Source: Rhexocercosporidium sp. MPI-PUGE-AT-0058
Lineage: Eukaryota > Ascomycota > Leotiomycetes > Helotiales
DNA: 64,000 nt
Assembly (NCBI GenBank): GCA_020746875.1
Contig: JAGTJL010000004.1
Span: 496,001 to 560,000, forward strand
Direction of reading: 5' to 3'
Shown here: positions 1 to 12,019 of the stretch, piece after piece
How positions within the stretch are numbered: the stretch's first letter is position 1
Layout: each line of letters opens with the position of its first letter
The notes under the pieces: model-generated
Told to the model about the DNA's origin: nothing
Databases searched by the model: none
Seen by the model: only the letters and a program-made list of their open reading frames with translations
Made by a program: the position numbers and the translations under genes

Positions 1-644
1 AAGGTTGAAGCCTTCATCTTGGACCTCTTCACCCTCGACACCCCTGTGTAAAGTATGTCAGCTTTGTGCCGATGGCGCGGGCGCAACACGCAGTGTTATG
101 ACTAACCAGCCACCCTTTCCAGCACCATTCTTCTTGGTCTTCTTTGGATCGGCATCAATGTGGCCAGCCTTGGCGAAGTAACGGGGGAGATGCTGTAGAT
201 AGCTATGGTCAGTTTGACTGATAAAATGAAGGAAGAAAGGATGGAAGGTCATCGAAGACTTACCTCAGTAGCAGCAGCGGTTCCATCGGCCAAGCCGGCG
301 TGGTCTATGATCCCATGTTAATTTCCATCAATCAATGCTTATAGAGCGTCTTAAGAGTTCTTGGAACTTTGCTTGAAGCCCTTGATGAAGTGGTGTGGTA
401 TGGTGTTGAGGTAAAACGAGGGGTAAGCTTGAGAGGAGGTTATTCATACCACGATCATTGAACTTGTTGGTCTTTCCCACTGTCAATGGATTAGTAGATG
501 CTCAGAGATAGCTTGAAGATACTCGCAGATCAATTGAGATGATATTGGACACCTATACATGGATGGGAAGCGACAACAAAGGAATGCAAATAGACGATAG
601 GAAGGCGGGGTAAACACGAGTAGGAAAGTCGAGTATCACTTACT
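1..644 (-). CDS. Stf2-like protein, 3' end cut by window edge
   Basis: Partial gene, exons on the minus strand 644 (one base), 479-450, 304-264, 192-107 and 43-1, running off the left edge. The joined product begins MGKTNKFNDRDHAGLADG and continues through TEHLPRYFAKAGHIDADP, KKTKKNGAGKGGW and EEVQDEGFNL. The 'YFAKxG...DPKKTKKxGxGKGxW' pattern is that of the small hydrophilic Stf2/15-kDa ATPase-stabilising-factor family, which in yeast is linked to F1Fo-ATPase regulation and desiccation tolerance; the fungal member's exact role is inferred. All junctions keep frame and have GT-AG ends. The only start in frame is an ATG whose A ends exon 1 (CAATCA|GTAAGT) and whose TG opens exon 2 (ACAG|TGGGAAAG), so the initiation codon is split by an intron of 164 nt. 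The 5' UTR lies upstream of 644. Confidence 0.7.
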
Positions 645-2998
645 GATTGCGGGTTGTCTGTATGAGGGAGATCGGGATTGAGATGGAATTGCTTTGTTGT
701 TGTTTGGTTGATGTTGGTGTAGAATGAAGAAGGAAGTCGAGAGGTTGAGGCTGGGAGGAGGAAGCTTTATGGAAGGGGGAGGGAGCTGAGGGAAGGAAGG
801 GGAAGGAAGGGGCAGCCGGAGTCGCGTGATCGATCGCTCAATGTCATGAGAGGAAGCTTGGACAATTGAATCACAACTGAGTCAAAAGCTGCAATGTACC
901 TGCCTGGCACCACGAAACCCCACCCACATTCTCTGGCCACCCGCGTATCACATCAATGCTCTCCTGCCATATCGCAGACAATGCGGGATATACGATTCAG
1001 TACGACCCATTTCCACGTCAGCTGCGAAGTCGTCTGCATGAGGCATCCGTATCCATATGGTATCATGCCGTGCCCCCAGAATCCGGGGAAAGCCAGCCAG
1101 CCAGTCCGCGCCGGCCGCAGCCCAGCCATTCTGACCCACTTGCGCGCGCTAGCAGAGGCTAGTGGAGGGGCAGTCGAGCTGGGGTGCGGTGAGCAAAGAA
1201 TCCCGACATACCGACAAGAGTCGTCGTCGCTTTCTCCATATACTCGTACTTGATAATGCTTGGGGGCATGGCAGTATGTAGGTATGTCTGAGGGTGAGCA
1301 GAGTAAAACCACGAGGAAGCAGGTCATTGAAATTGGTGGAGAATTGCTCATGTCCCCGAAGATGGCCCCTCTTTCAGACACTGTCTTTATATCTTCACCG
1401 ACTAATTGACCGGTGAAACACAACAAAAGCGACAATGTAAGGCTTTGGACTACGTTATGCTATCGAAATTCTCTCGGACTTCCAGATAGTCTAGTGAGAA
1501 AGCTGACCAGCCTGGACATTGAGAACTGGAGGCAAAGCTACCCCTCGGGAACCCAGTGACTATCGGTCTCAACTCCAAGATACACCATAGGAAGCCCAAA
1601 CGCGGTGGGCGGAAAGATTTTCAATCCCTCCTCAACGACTGCGTCGATGAAAGCAAATTTGTTCAAAATTTCTTCATCAATCTGGACACACATCAAGGCA
1701 CTGTATATCTCTCACATCTTAGCTACGTAAATCATACCATGCTTAAATGTATGAGAGGAGCTAGCTACACTTACCATAGAACTTGTGCTGTTGCTACGAT
1801 ATAATATTACTTGTTCGGAAATAGTAGCAGAATTTTCTGGACTCACAAATAGCATTGTGAAGTTCAGTTCTGCACACTGGCAAGATAATATTGATTTATG
1901 TTGGACGAGAGCTTTCAACTGTGTCAAGTTTACGACCAGCTCCAATGTGGCAGCAAGTTCATGCTACCTGAGACTTGGATTTATCTCTTACTATATTGGC
2001 TTCTAGCATCTCGCCCACTTTAAGCTGTAATAACAACATGAAGCTAACACCACCATGGCCTGACGTTCCACAAAGCAACAACAAGCTTACTCTCTGCATC
2101 CGTACGTGTCGGAAACTATCCGTTACTAGGAAGGTTCGTGTCCGAATGAGTGAGAGGGCCGTCTATTCCGCCTTCCCATCTAGATTAGAGCTACCGGAGT
2201 AGAGACACTGTGATACTATAAAGCCAGAATTCAAGCTAAGTCCCTCTCGAGCAGAATTCAACCGTGGATGAGGATGGGTCCGCTGAACTGAAGGTAACGT
2301 TCTCCACTTCTTTCCCTTGGCCGTTTTCTCATCCTCTCTATGGAACAGACTTTGAACATGGAATTGGAATTGGTACTGACATACGTGCTGTAACCTGTAG
2401 AGCCAGATCGCACTTGGTGAAAGGTGCGAAGTAGTAGCTGAATCCAATTACCCCATAATGCAATTTTGATCCGAAGTCCACACCAAATACTAGGACTCTA
2501 GGAATGTGCTCTCAGGAAATATGTGATAGTGTAAAAAAGACTGTTAAGTGCAGTTTAGATGGAAAGAAACAGTGATGACAATTGGATGCATTGGCTTTTG
2601 TCGTCGTTGAATGCTGGACGAGTTGAGCAATGTTTACATTAGGCGATTGCCGATTTCGAGACCCCTAGAGAACTCGGCCAGCAGCTCCGATCCACTTCCA
2701 TACGCTAAGCTACAGTAGTGGAGGGGTAGTCGTGGCGGGGGGCGACGTCATTGGTTACTTTCGGATGACCAACTACTAGCCTACCGTTGTCCGCAATCCA
2801 AAAATTCCGCGGGACGATTGATAATGATTCACAAACCATCTCTCTATCTCCGCTCGCAGCTTTTTTCCTTCTCGATTTTCATATAAGGACCACTTCTGCT
2901 CCCATACTCGAACCGAATCGTATCTTCGTAAGAAAAATCCCAATCGCAACATATTAAGAGGCAAGCCCACCTTCAGCAGCAAAAACTCGGCCGCAAAA
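645..2998. other. Intergenic, no supported gene
   Basis: 2.35 kb between two divergent genes. Open frames near 890-1435, 1556-1945 and 2163-2447 overlap each other on both strands, lack recognisable domains and have no convincing splice partners, so I regard them as chance. The segment 2744-2754 (GACGTCATTGG) combines a CRE-like GACGTCA with an inverted CCAAT box about 250 bp upstream of DRE2 and is a reasonable promoter element, not proven. Purine-rich stretches near 760-820 probably belong to the promoter of the Stf2-like gene. Confidence 0.5.
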
Positions 2999-4097
2999 AT
3001 GGCCCCCTCATTCATGATCGAAAACTCCTCCGATTTCAATCCGACACCACCAGCGAACAAGACATCCCCATCCAACTTACGCACTCTCCTCCTCGCACCG
3101 CCCTCCATCGCCAGCCACGAAGAGAGTCTCCGCAATGTCCTCGCCTCGCACGACAGAGCAGTCACGGACCTGCAGATGCTGGATCGCCTCTCAGCAGGCC
3201 TAGTCACCCTCCCGGACTCGACCTACGATCTGGTCCTCATACTCACTGATGCGGACGGCACGCGGAATGAATCTACACAATTGCTCGGCAGGGATGTGTT
3301 TGTGAGAATCGTGCAGGCGCTGAAGGCCGGTGGGAAATTACAGGCGCAGCATGGGAGCTTTGGACAGGATACTGCGAGTGTGGAGGCGAGAGAAGGGATT
3401 ATGGCTGGATTGGTAACGGAGGGGAATGGTATGGCGAAGCCGAATTATAGTGCTAGTGAGGCTGTACCTCTGCGTCTGCGGAGGAAGGAGAAGAATGTCG
3501 CTGTCTCGAACGCAGGACCCGCGATGGCGACAGCAGCCGTCCAACTCAATGGCAAGCCGAAGAGCGTCGATATGGCAGTCGAGAAGCCAAGCGGTGTCGG
3601 TTTCGTGGATTTTAGCGACGACTTTGGAGAGCCTATGATTACGGGGGAGGACGACGAGGAAGATGATGACGATGAGCTTATTGATGAGGATACTCTTCTG
3701 GCAGACGTCGATATGAACGCCGTCCATGTCCGTAAGTTTCTCTCTCCCCATGCCTCAATTTCAATGCAATCATCGCTAAAACATTACAGCCAAAGAATGC
3801 GCCCCAAGAGTAGGCAAGCGCCGCCGCGCATGCAAAGACTGCACCTGTGGACTCGCGCAAAAGATCGAAGCCGAAGACGCCGCTAAACGAGCCAACGCCG
3901 ACGCGCAACTAAAGACTCTCAAACTCGGCGCTGACGATCTCGCAGAAGTGGATTTCACCGTGCAGGGCAAGGTCGGGTCGTGCGGGAATTGTAGCCTGGG
4001 AGATGCGTTCCGTTGCGATGGGTGTCCATATATTGGAATGCCGGCTTTTAAGCCTGGGGAGGAGGTTAGGCTGCTTAACAATGATGTACAGTTGTGA
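2999..4097 (+). CDS. DRE2: Fe-S cluster assembly protein Dre2 (anamorsin family)
   Basis: Two exons, 2999-3731 and 3790-4097 (58-nt intron), giving 346 residues. Dre2 passes electrons from the diflavin reductase Tah18 in the early cytosolic iron-sulfur assembly pathway and binds two Fe-S clusters. The N-terminal 150 residues correspond to the methyltransferase-like domain, followed by an acidic linker ([14 protein letters not shown], around 220-235). The C terminus shows both cluster sites: C248-X10-C259-X2-C262-X-C264, and [15 protein letters not shown] with Cys at 309, 312, 320 and 323 (CX2C-X7-CX2C). The motif-bearing exon is only reached by splicing, which rejoins HV-PKECAP in frame. The ATG at 2999 is the first in frame. 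The length matches fungal homologues. Confidence 0.97.
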
Positions 4098-4814
4098 TTT
4101 TTTTGCTTTGACGCTTGTTTCTGCCATTGCTTCTTCGGGTGGGTTTATCTGGTTGGCGTTCGTGGTAGAGGGTTGGTTGGGGGAGAGGTCGGAGTGCCTA
4201 TGCATCTATTCGGCTAAGAGGAGGTGTACTCATGCCGCGGCGTTTGTCTAAGTTTGATTTAGATATATAAGAGTTTGTCATTGCTCTTGAGGCCTGCTGT
4301 CTGTGACAATCGTGAAATTCCCAATCGTGATTCGCTGAAGTTGGTAGGCCTCTCTATTACCTTAGCTTTACCTTTTACATATCACTCTTTTTACCTTTGG
4401 CATGTGCTCGACCGTCTCTCATCCCCAGGAGAGGATAAAGGTGTCCATTTGCTTTCCAAATCATTCTCTTATTCAGGTAGTGAGGCATAGAGGAACCAGC
4501 TAACAGATCCGGATGATTGGTGCTTGCTCGATTGGTATTTGTTGGAAGTGCCTGCAGCTAAGCGAGACGAATATCAACAATCTAATCTCATAGTTTTCAT
4601 TACGATTAAACTAATACTAGCAATCGATTCTCTCATCTATCCAAACCTTCATCGGATAAGGTTTTTCCCTCGTACGTGTTGAACGCCGAAGAAATGCATG
4701 CAGCACGCTAATATAGACTCAAGCCAACCCTCTATTCAAAGCCATCCCAATCCATTCCAAAAGCCTCCTTCCTCACCCGTCCGTCCCCCCTCATCGAGAT
4801 ACCACAATCTAATT
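4098..4814. other. Convergent 3' intergenic region, nothing seen
   Basis: About 700 bp between the stops of DRE2 and ECT1. It should hold the two 3' UTRs and polyadenylation signals. AT-rich in the middle; no open frame with recognisable content. Confidence 0.5.
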
Positions 4815-6390
4815 CTAAGCATCATCCTCCTTCTTTCTTTGCTGCTCCTCCAACCTCTCCCTCCTCCTCGTAGCCTCCTCCCCAATCCCCTTAACGCCCT
4901 TAACCCTCTGCCTCTCCTCATACATATCCCTACTCTTGAGAATCCGTTGGACGATCTGTCCCGCATTCACGGCCGCGAAATCATGCTCGCCGATTTCTTT
5001 GTAGATGCCCATCTCCTTGGGCGCCGTGTACGGGTCGTAGGTTAGTGGCATGAAGCTTGTGGGGCCGTGGTAGACGGCGTCGGGGGTACCCCAGGGCGTG
5101 GATGTTAGGTAGGAGCGAGTGGGGGAGAATGGGGCGCCGAAGATGACGGAGTTGATGTACTATTTGGTTGGTCAGGTTAGATTTCTCGGCTGGCTTTGTT
5201 TTGAGACAGTGAGTGATAAGACTTACCTTGCATTGCAAGACACACAATCCTCGCTCGTAGATATTCATGATAGGGTAATTAACCCCTTTCCAGTGGTTGA
5301 TGACCTCGTCATCATGAACACCAGCAATGACAAACACAGGGCCATAATCAGCACCCTTCCCAACCCTCTCCTCTACAGCTTCCTTGCTGTACCACCCCTC
5401 CTCCCTTCCAAGCTTCTCCTCAGCCTTAATAACCTGTCTCAGGAACTCAATATGTCCCGAAGAGAAAAGATCAAACCCCCCATCAACATAAACAACTCTC
5501 TGCCCAGGCTTCGGCTGCGACCCCTGAGTAAGACAACTGAAAACACCCTTCTCCTCCTCCGTATCCGTCTCTCGGGCCTCAATCGAAGCCGTCCAGAACC
5601 ACACGCTGGACCCAGGATGCAAGCCCGTCTCATCCGTAGCATACAGGCGCATCCTCTCCGTCATATCTTTTCCCGTAGCTTTCCTCTCCTCGGTGGTGCC
5701 ATGGCCTTCTTCGCCCGCGAGCACTTTCGTGAGAGACTTAATGAAGTGCGTCCGAGTACAGAGGAGCATGCGGCCGACGAGGTCGGTGGTCGAGATGCTG
5801 GGTGTGCGTTTTACAACTTTGAACCGCCCGGCGGCTTTGACGAAGCGGTAGCAGTCTTCGCCACTGCTGTCAGATGTGATGTCATCGCCGTGAACTACGT
5901 CTTTGCAGCCGTAGTGAGAGATCCACGGTAAGGAGGTAACGTACGGGGCGTTGGGCACGGATTGGGTGACCCATCTGCAGGCATCGACAGCTGCAATTCT
6001 GATAGTAGAAGGGGAGTTAGCTGAGTTGCTCTGGAGCGAATCTCGGATATATCTTGATTGGAAAGGACTTGGTAGGATCTACCGTTCTTCTAAAGTCATA
6101 ACAGTCGGTCCTTTATTCTCCAGGATCGATTCATCGGAATGGATACCGACGTAGAGCTCTGTGCCCAGCTGGCGAGCTTGCAACATGGCTCCCGCATGGC
6201 CTAGGTAGCATGCATCAGTATCAATATCAGGACCCAAGTATGTCCATGTCCTCGTCAATGTAGACCGAATGCGAGCTCACGTACCGTGGTGAAAGAAGTC
6301 CCAGCACCCGTCTACCCATATGCGCCCATCCAGAATCTCTGGCGCCGCCTCGCCCGGGGGGCCACTTTCTTCGAGCTTGGAACTGCTCAT
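4815..6390 (-). CDS. ECT1: Ethanolamine-phosphate cytidylyltransferase
   Basis: Four exons (6390-6285, 6200-6083, 5998-5227, 5159-4815) give 446 residues. The enzyme makes CDP-ethanolamine from CTP and phosphoethanolamine, the controlling step of the CDP-ethanolamine (Kennedy) branch of phosphatidylethanolamine synthesis. Two cytidylyltransferase domains are visible. The first has IWVDGCWDFFHHGHAGAM with the nucleotide-binding HHGH at about residues 34-37 and the signature RTPSISTTDL at about 139-148. The second opens with YVDGGFDLFSSGHIEFL, in which the HxGH motif is reduced to SSGH (about 254-257). This fits the known pattern of one fully canonical catalytic domain and one divergent domain. 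The C terminus is a charged Glu/Arg/Lys-rich helix. The splice junctions restore conserved text (LEER-IAAVDACRW; LQCK-YINSVIFGAPF). Start chosen at the ATG giving MSSSKLEESG. Confidence 0.95.
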
Positions 6391-7260
6391 GGCTGGCGCT
6401 GCTGGATATACAGGGGGAAGTAACAAGAGAGTGAGCTTGTTGATTTGTCAATTGACTTCACCTATCTCGCGGTACTTGCACACAAGAAAGAAGCCCGCAC
6501 CCGCGCTCCCAAAAGTATCTCCACCACCATCGCGGGGCATCCTCATCCTCACCGCCGCCCTTTGCAGTCTAGCAGCTCGAGCCGTCTTTCCTGGGCTGGG
6601 CTGACCATGCCTGTTTTATTTTATTTTATTTGCAAGTACCGCAAGTCCCTTCCCCTGTTCTGCAACTTTTAGGTTTTTGGCTCCAGGGGTCTCCCGAGGT
6701 GGTCGGCACGGCACTGGACGGCGCAACTTGCTGTGGTTGGCGAGTTGAGGATGAGAAGGATGGAACGAACCCCTGGATTGGAACAACTCACACCCGTTTC
6801 GAAGATGAGGATTGTCCGTACCGCGAGCCGTACCTGAGGTAGCTATTTGGCGCCCATTGGGTTCATATTTGATGCGTAGATATAGCCAGCTGAATGCCAT
6901 ATGTATCTCCCCTCCCTCCTTTATGAAGTCACTCTTCTCGTTGAAATTGTGCACATACAACTTACCCAGTCTGTTCAAAATCTACGCACCTGCAACTCCT
7001 TTCGAGAGCCTTGACCAGAGACCTGGGACAAACGGCGCAAAGCCATTCATTTTTCTTTTTTGGTATATTTATTTAGCAGGCCAATCGTCGTTCCATGTCT
7101 ACTTTCTCAGGAAGAGGTCAAGAAGTGTATTTGTTTATGTCTTAACTTCAAGGCTTTTCGTTGCAGAGAAGCGTGAGGTTCGAGATGTTCTAGAGTGGAG
7201 AGAGAAGAAGAAGGTTGTGAGATTACCCGCTACCCGCTACCCCTGTTCGCTCACTCGAAG
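6391..7260. other. Divergent promoter region
   Basis: 870 bp separating ECT1 (minus) from the next gene (plus). It contains TTTTATTTTATTTTATTT (near 6613-6630) and otherwise only overlapping chance frames. Both promoters and 5' leaders must lie here. An in-frame ATG at 7195 could extend the downstream protein by 22 residues. Confidence 0.4.
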
Positions 7261-8689
7261 ATGCATCGATCCACGGCCTCGACATCGACCGGCGGAGGAG
7301 GAGGCTTGTTCAGGGGGGGCAACATCTGGGGCAGCAGTAGCAGCAGCAAGACATCAACCTCTACCTCGACCAGGCCGAGCACAAGTGGGGGATTATCTTC
7401 GTCGAACAGCGAATCTACATACAGTTCATTCAGTTCATTCGGTTCCAGGACACCAACCTTCAATCGCAAAGCCTCGATTTCTGCCCTAACAGGAAAATCG
7501 CATCGAGGGCGCAACAACTCCACGACACCGAGCACAATATCTCCAGAACGACGTGCCCGGTCGTCTGCTGCCCAGCATAGGGAGGTGCAGAATATACAAG
7601 AAGAGAACCCTTTACCAACAAATCTCAGAGTGCCGAAGGAAGCAGAACCACAGCCCAAGTCTGCAGACAGCTTTCAAAAGGTTGCAGCTATCGCCGAAGC
7701 TGCTACTCCCTCCTCTGGAACGGAATCCTACTCTTCCACGACCCCGTTTGCGAATATGTTGGCTAGGCCAGGGACGGGATATCAATCCTCGACGACGACG
7801 ATACCACCTCCGAGTCCGACGTTAGAAACAATCACATATCAGCACATACAAGAAACATCTTCAAAACGGATATCTACATTAGATTACCTGAGGAAAGCGT
7901 ATGTATTCCTACAGCAGCCATGCAAGGGATCTTACTGACAGGTAATATAACAGACACGAAGGACGAGTATACTGGTTCAACACACTCCTATTCAACAAAC
8001 CAGACCTACAACGCATGCCCTATTTCGAATCACGCAAACTCGCCCGCCGCGCAACAAACTACCTCCTACTCGGCCTCTCCCTTCCCACAGTCCTCGACCT
8101 CAACTCCTCGAACCCCACCGAATTCCTCAAGACGTTAAACGCACTGCTCGCGGAATTCGAGTCTTTCCAACAAGTACACCCGCCTGATGGATCGACGTCT
8201 CTCTCACGGGGTCGGTTTCCCCAGATGTTCAAGCGCGCGACTGGTACGTCTGGGAAGGGGAGACGGACGAGTTCAGCAGCGGAGATAGGATTACCGCTCG
8301 GAAACGACTCGTTTGATTCGAAATCCATGAATAGTGGTACTTCGTCTGGGACGGCAAACTCGTCGTTCCCTATTAGCGAGAATGATTTATTGCCCGGCGA
8401 GGAGTACACCCATTTATTAACGCCGAGTTTACCGTTCGATCCTGATTTCTACGAGACGTTCGCGACGCTGTGTGATGTGCTGATTGATTGCTATACGAAG
8501 CTGATGAGTCTGGTGGGGACCCCGAGAGAGTGTAGTCCGGTCGTGGCGGAGATGTTCACAAAGGCCGATGCGAGGGTGAGGAAGATTATCGTGCAGGGTG
8601 TGGTAAAGGAGTTTGAGGATAGTAGTAGGGGTGGGGTTAAGAGTGAGGTTGCGGGCGTTGGGAAGGTTGTTTTGGGGGGCCTGATGTGA
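7261..8689 (+). CDS. Uncharacterised Ser/Thr-rich fungal protein
   Basis: Two exons, 7261-7898 and 7954-8689, 457 residues (479 if the in-frame ATG at 7195 is used). I do not recognise the family. Residues 1 to about 190 are low-complexity and rich in Ser, Thr and Gly with many likely phosphosites (SGGLSSSNSESTYSS, FNRKASISALTGKSHRG). From about residue 200 the sequence becomes ordered: ISTLDYLRKAHEGRVYWFNT, with the intron falling in the Ala codon, then a helical segment (LARRATNYLLLGLSLPTVLD), a second Ser-rich linker, and a helical C-terminal domain (LPFDPDFYETFATLCDVLID, CYTKLMSLVG, ADARVRKIIVQGVVKEFED). No signal peptide or membrane segment is seen. The ordered parts and clean splicing argue for a real, conserved gene; a scaffold or signalling role is only a guess. 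Confidence 0.85.
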
Positions 8690-10284
8690 GGGCAGGCTTC
8701 TTTGTAGGATGGGAGGGATGGAGTTTGGGTGACATTTGGGGTGGCATGATTTATGGAGTTTATGATGATATGAAAGAATGGTTGGGTTGGGAAGGTTAGA
8801 ATAGCTGGTGCATCTTTATGCTCAAATCTATTTTACTGTAATATATGCAATACTCAGCTACCTGGCTGGCTTCAAGGAAATCGCCAGATCGAGATTAAGA
8901 GAGTCCATGAGAGATTTTCAAAGACATGGTTCATAAGGCAACGTCACAAAGCGATGGCGAACAAAGAGTCTCAATTATGTAATCAATTAGAAGAATTAAG
9001 ATATTCAACAGAATGTCCGAGCTATCTTGGTGATATACCTGTACCAACTCTACAACTTGATATCAGAAACAGCCTAAATCGGCCTCAAACGCTACGGTTG
9101 AAATTCGTCACGATACTGAAGCTCGCCAAAAATCCTCTGTACCTAACCATTCACAAATAACTTTCGAAGCGAATTCCACACACTACTCCAAAACTTCCTC
9201 AAAACAAACATCAACGAAATGAAAATAAAAAGGGGGAAAGAGAGAGGATTTGAGGTACAAGGATAGCGAGCTCGCGATCTTCGATTCAGATACCATAACG
9301 CTTGATTGTAAGCATTGACCGCCCGATATTAACGGATTGGGTCTCATTGCTTGACTCTTGGATAATCATCATGTAAAGAGCGAGCTCGAATCCAGCCCCT
9401 TCGAAAGAGCATCTGCGACAGCCCACCGCAAACCAGAACCGTCTCCCCAAGGAGAGATAGAGTGTATGTCCTGACCGGCAGTAGCTATCACCGCTTTCCA
9501 TAAGCTATAGACCCAAAGAAAAATGTAGGTGAACTTCTCGTATCAAGAATAAGCCCCATCGAGTTACCGCCCTCACCACCTAAGCAATAAGAGAGGCAAT
9601 CGCATAACTATCGATCTCGACGAAAAAACCTCGACGACCAGAGCATCCCCAACACCCCTAGAACAGTCCGGATACCTCCCACAAACCCACATCCGTCAGG
9701 GCCGAGAAACATCGTCCGAGGAGCTCGGACTCGTATCTTCATCCATGTGGTCTCCCCGGGGAAGAAACGAGACCCCGAGATCGGCGAGAGTGCAGTACGA
9801 GCGGTAACAGGGTGTAGGAGGTGAAAGAGAATTGGTAGAAGAGAAGCCGCTGTGTTGCTTCTATGGCGGCGCGTTTCCGCAATCCTTCATAAATGAAGGG
9901 TGTCCGGGGACTTTCTCCCAAAGCAACAATAGCTATTGCTAGCCGAGAGACCCGTTGAGGTCTCTCTGTGTGTGTGCTTCGAATGCGATTCTTTGAGCGA
10001 GAAGTTGAAGAAGAAGAAGAGAAGAAGAAACTGGTCAAAATTTCAAAAACATTTTTGTAGCAAGGTTCTGTTAGTGTGGCGCTAGACCACCTTAGCGCGT
10101 CAGGCAGCTTAGCCGCATGCAGCCTTCGCGATTTCTATGGGTTGAAAGAGCTCAGGTTGCCTAGAGAAAGGAAGGACTTCCAGCACAAACGACAAGACAA
10201 CTTCTTCTTCCCAAAGGAACTGGAACCGGAGGAACAACGCCATTATTCGGCTCTTCGAATTTGCGCATCAGCAAGACATTCAAA
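8690..10284. other. Intergenic, nothing supported
   Basis: 1.6 kb between two genes on the plus strand. Short frames (8954-9160 plus, 9286-9501 minus, 9739-10038 minus) show no domain or splice support. Positions 10060-10284 presumably hold the RAE1 5' leader. No tRNA-like fold was recognised. Confidence 0.4.
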
Positions 10285-11481
10285 ATGGCAGGAATCTTTG
10301 GATCCGCAGCGACGACCACAACCGCTGCAAACACCCTCGGCGACCTCTCCAACGATGTAGCTCTAGGTTCTCCACCCGACGACAGTGTCTCTGACTTGTC
10401 CTTCTCTTCGCAGTCTATGCATTTGGCTGTAGCTTCTTGGGATAAGAAAGTTAGGATCTACGAGATCAACTCCACGGGGGGAAGCACTGGAAAGGCTTTC
10501 TTTGACTGTGAAGGTCCCGTTCTGAGCTGTGACTGGGCTCCTGTAAGTATACGACGTGATTTCTGGAAGAGATATAGAATATTAACGGCCTGTAGGATGG
10601 AACTAAGGTTGTTGGAGCAGGAGCAGACAAAGCTGCGCGCATAATCGATCTCGGAGCTGGAACCAACACCTCTACACAGGTAGCCGCTCACGATCAACCC
10701 ATTCGCTCTGTCAAATACTTCACATCACCTGGAGCTGCGGCGCCTATGATTGTTACAGGATCCTGGGACAAGACGATCAAATACTGGGACTTGCGCCAAT
10801 CTACAGCTGTTGCAACTGTGCAGTGTCAAGAACGAGTCTATACCCTGGATGTGAAGAAGAATCTCCTTGTGGTGGGAACAGCAGATCGATACATCAATGT
10901 CATCAACCTCAGCGATCCCACAAAGTTCTACAAGACACTGCAGAGTCCGTTGAAGTGGCAGACCAGGGTTGTTAGCTGCTTCACCGACGCTACTGGATTT
11001 GCGGTTGGAAGTATCGAAGGAAGATGTGCTATCCAATATGTTGAGGAGAAGGATGCGAGGTAAGATTTTACATCCCGGTTTTAATTACAAAAACAAGAAT
11101 CCCGTGCTAATGCCCTCTCCCAGCTCCAACTTCTCATTCAAATGCCACCGCGATCCACCCCAAAACAACATGACCAACGTCTACTCCGTAAACGCCATCT
11201 CCTACCACCCAGTCCACGGCACATTCAGCACAGCCGGCTCAGACGGAACCTTCCACTTCTGGGACGGAGTAGCCAAGCACCGTCTAAAGGGATACCCCGC
11301 CACAGGAGGCACGATCTCAGCAACAGCTTTCGATGCCAAGGGAGATATCTTCGCCTACGCTGTTAGCTATGACTGGAGCAAGGGATATGCTTTCAATACC
11401 CCACAGTACCCCAACAAGATCATGATGCATCCTGTTGGCGCAGAAGAGTGTAAACCGCGTCCGAGTGTGAAGAAGCGGTAG
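10285..11481 (+). CDS. RAE1: mRNA export factor Rae1/Gle2 (WD40)
   Basis: Three exons (10285-10542, 10596-11059, 11124-11481) give 359 residues, the usual length for Rae1/Gle2. The protein is a seven-bladed WD40 propeller that binds the GLEBS motif of a nucleoporin at the nuclear pore and takes part in poly(A) RNA export. Visible family text includes LAVASWDKKVRIYEI, GSWDKTIKYWDLR, the GSIEGRCAIQYV loop, VYSVNAISYHPVHGTFSTAG and the C-terminal FAYAVSYDWSKGYAF. Splicing restores CDWAP-DGTKVVGAGADK and EEKDA-SSNFSFKCHR. The start ATG follows a long leader and is the first Met of the conserved frame (MAGIFGSAATTTT). Confidence 0.96.
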
Positions 11482-12019
11482 AGAGGAGAGAGGATGTCAA
11501 ATGAAGAGCACCGTGGGATGTAGCAGTGAAGGATGTGATCCTCCAGAGACGATCTTTCTGTGGACTAAATGCTAGGGAGGAGAGATTGGGATTTGGACAG
11601 AGAGAGCAGGTGAGAGCGCTCATGCTGCATATGTAGGCAAGCTGTATTCTAGGTAGTTGGGCTTACATTTTGATTTGGCACAATGGTGGGTGGAAGATTA
11701 AGGGATGGTATGTGAGAAGGGCGAGGGAGCATGCAAAAAAGGCGTTCCGGATTGATTGATATCAAGAGAGGAGAGGATATTGAATTGCAGCGAACAGAAT
11801 ACCATGAAAAGCCCACAGAAGCTTAGATAGGAATGAGATGAACCACCGTCAATCACAATATTCAAGTCACGTAGAGTTGCTCTAAAGTCGTCGCTTTTGG
11901 TGAGAGGACAGGATAATTCTTTGGGAGAAACGAAGTATTATTTCTGAATCGCTGCTGTATCATACCCGCTTTATTACATTCCCCAGCGCCATTGAACTCC
12001 AGCAATGCACGACCTAAAG
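11482..12019. other. Convergent 3' intergenic region
   Basis: 540 bp between the stops of RAE1 and KEX1, presumably both 3' UTRs. No gene seen. Confidence 0.4.

Noticed and set aside
894..1435. Overlapping open frames on both strands, up to 160 codons
   Set aside because: No recognisable domain, mutually overlapping, longest one lacks an ATG at its start, and no splice partners.
2655..2690. TTCGAGACCCC, resembling a tRNA T-loop (B box)
   Set aside because: No matching A box, anticodon arm or acceptor stem could be folded around it.
9739..10038. Minus-strand frame starting MTSFFFSSSSS
   Set aside because: Low-complexity start, no domain, and it lies where the RAE1 promoter should be.
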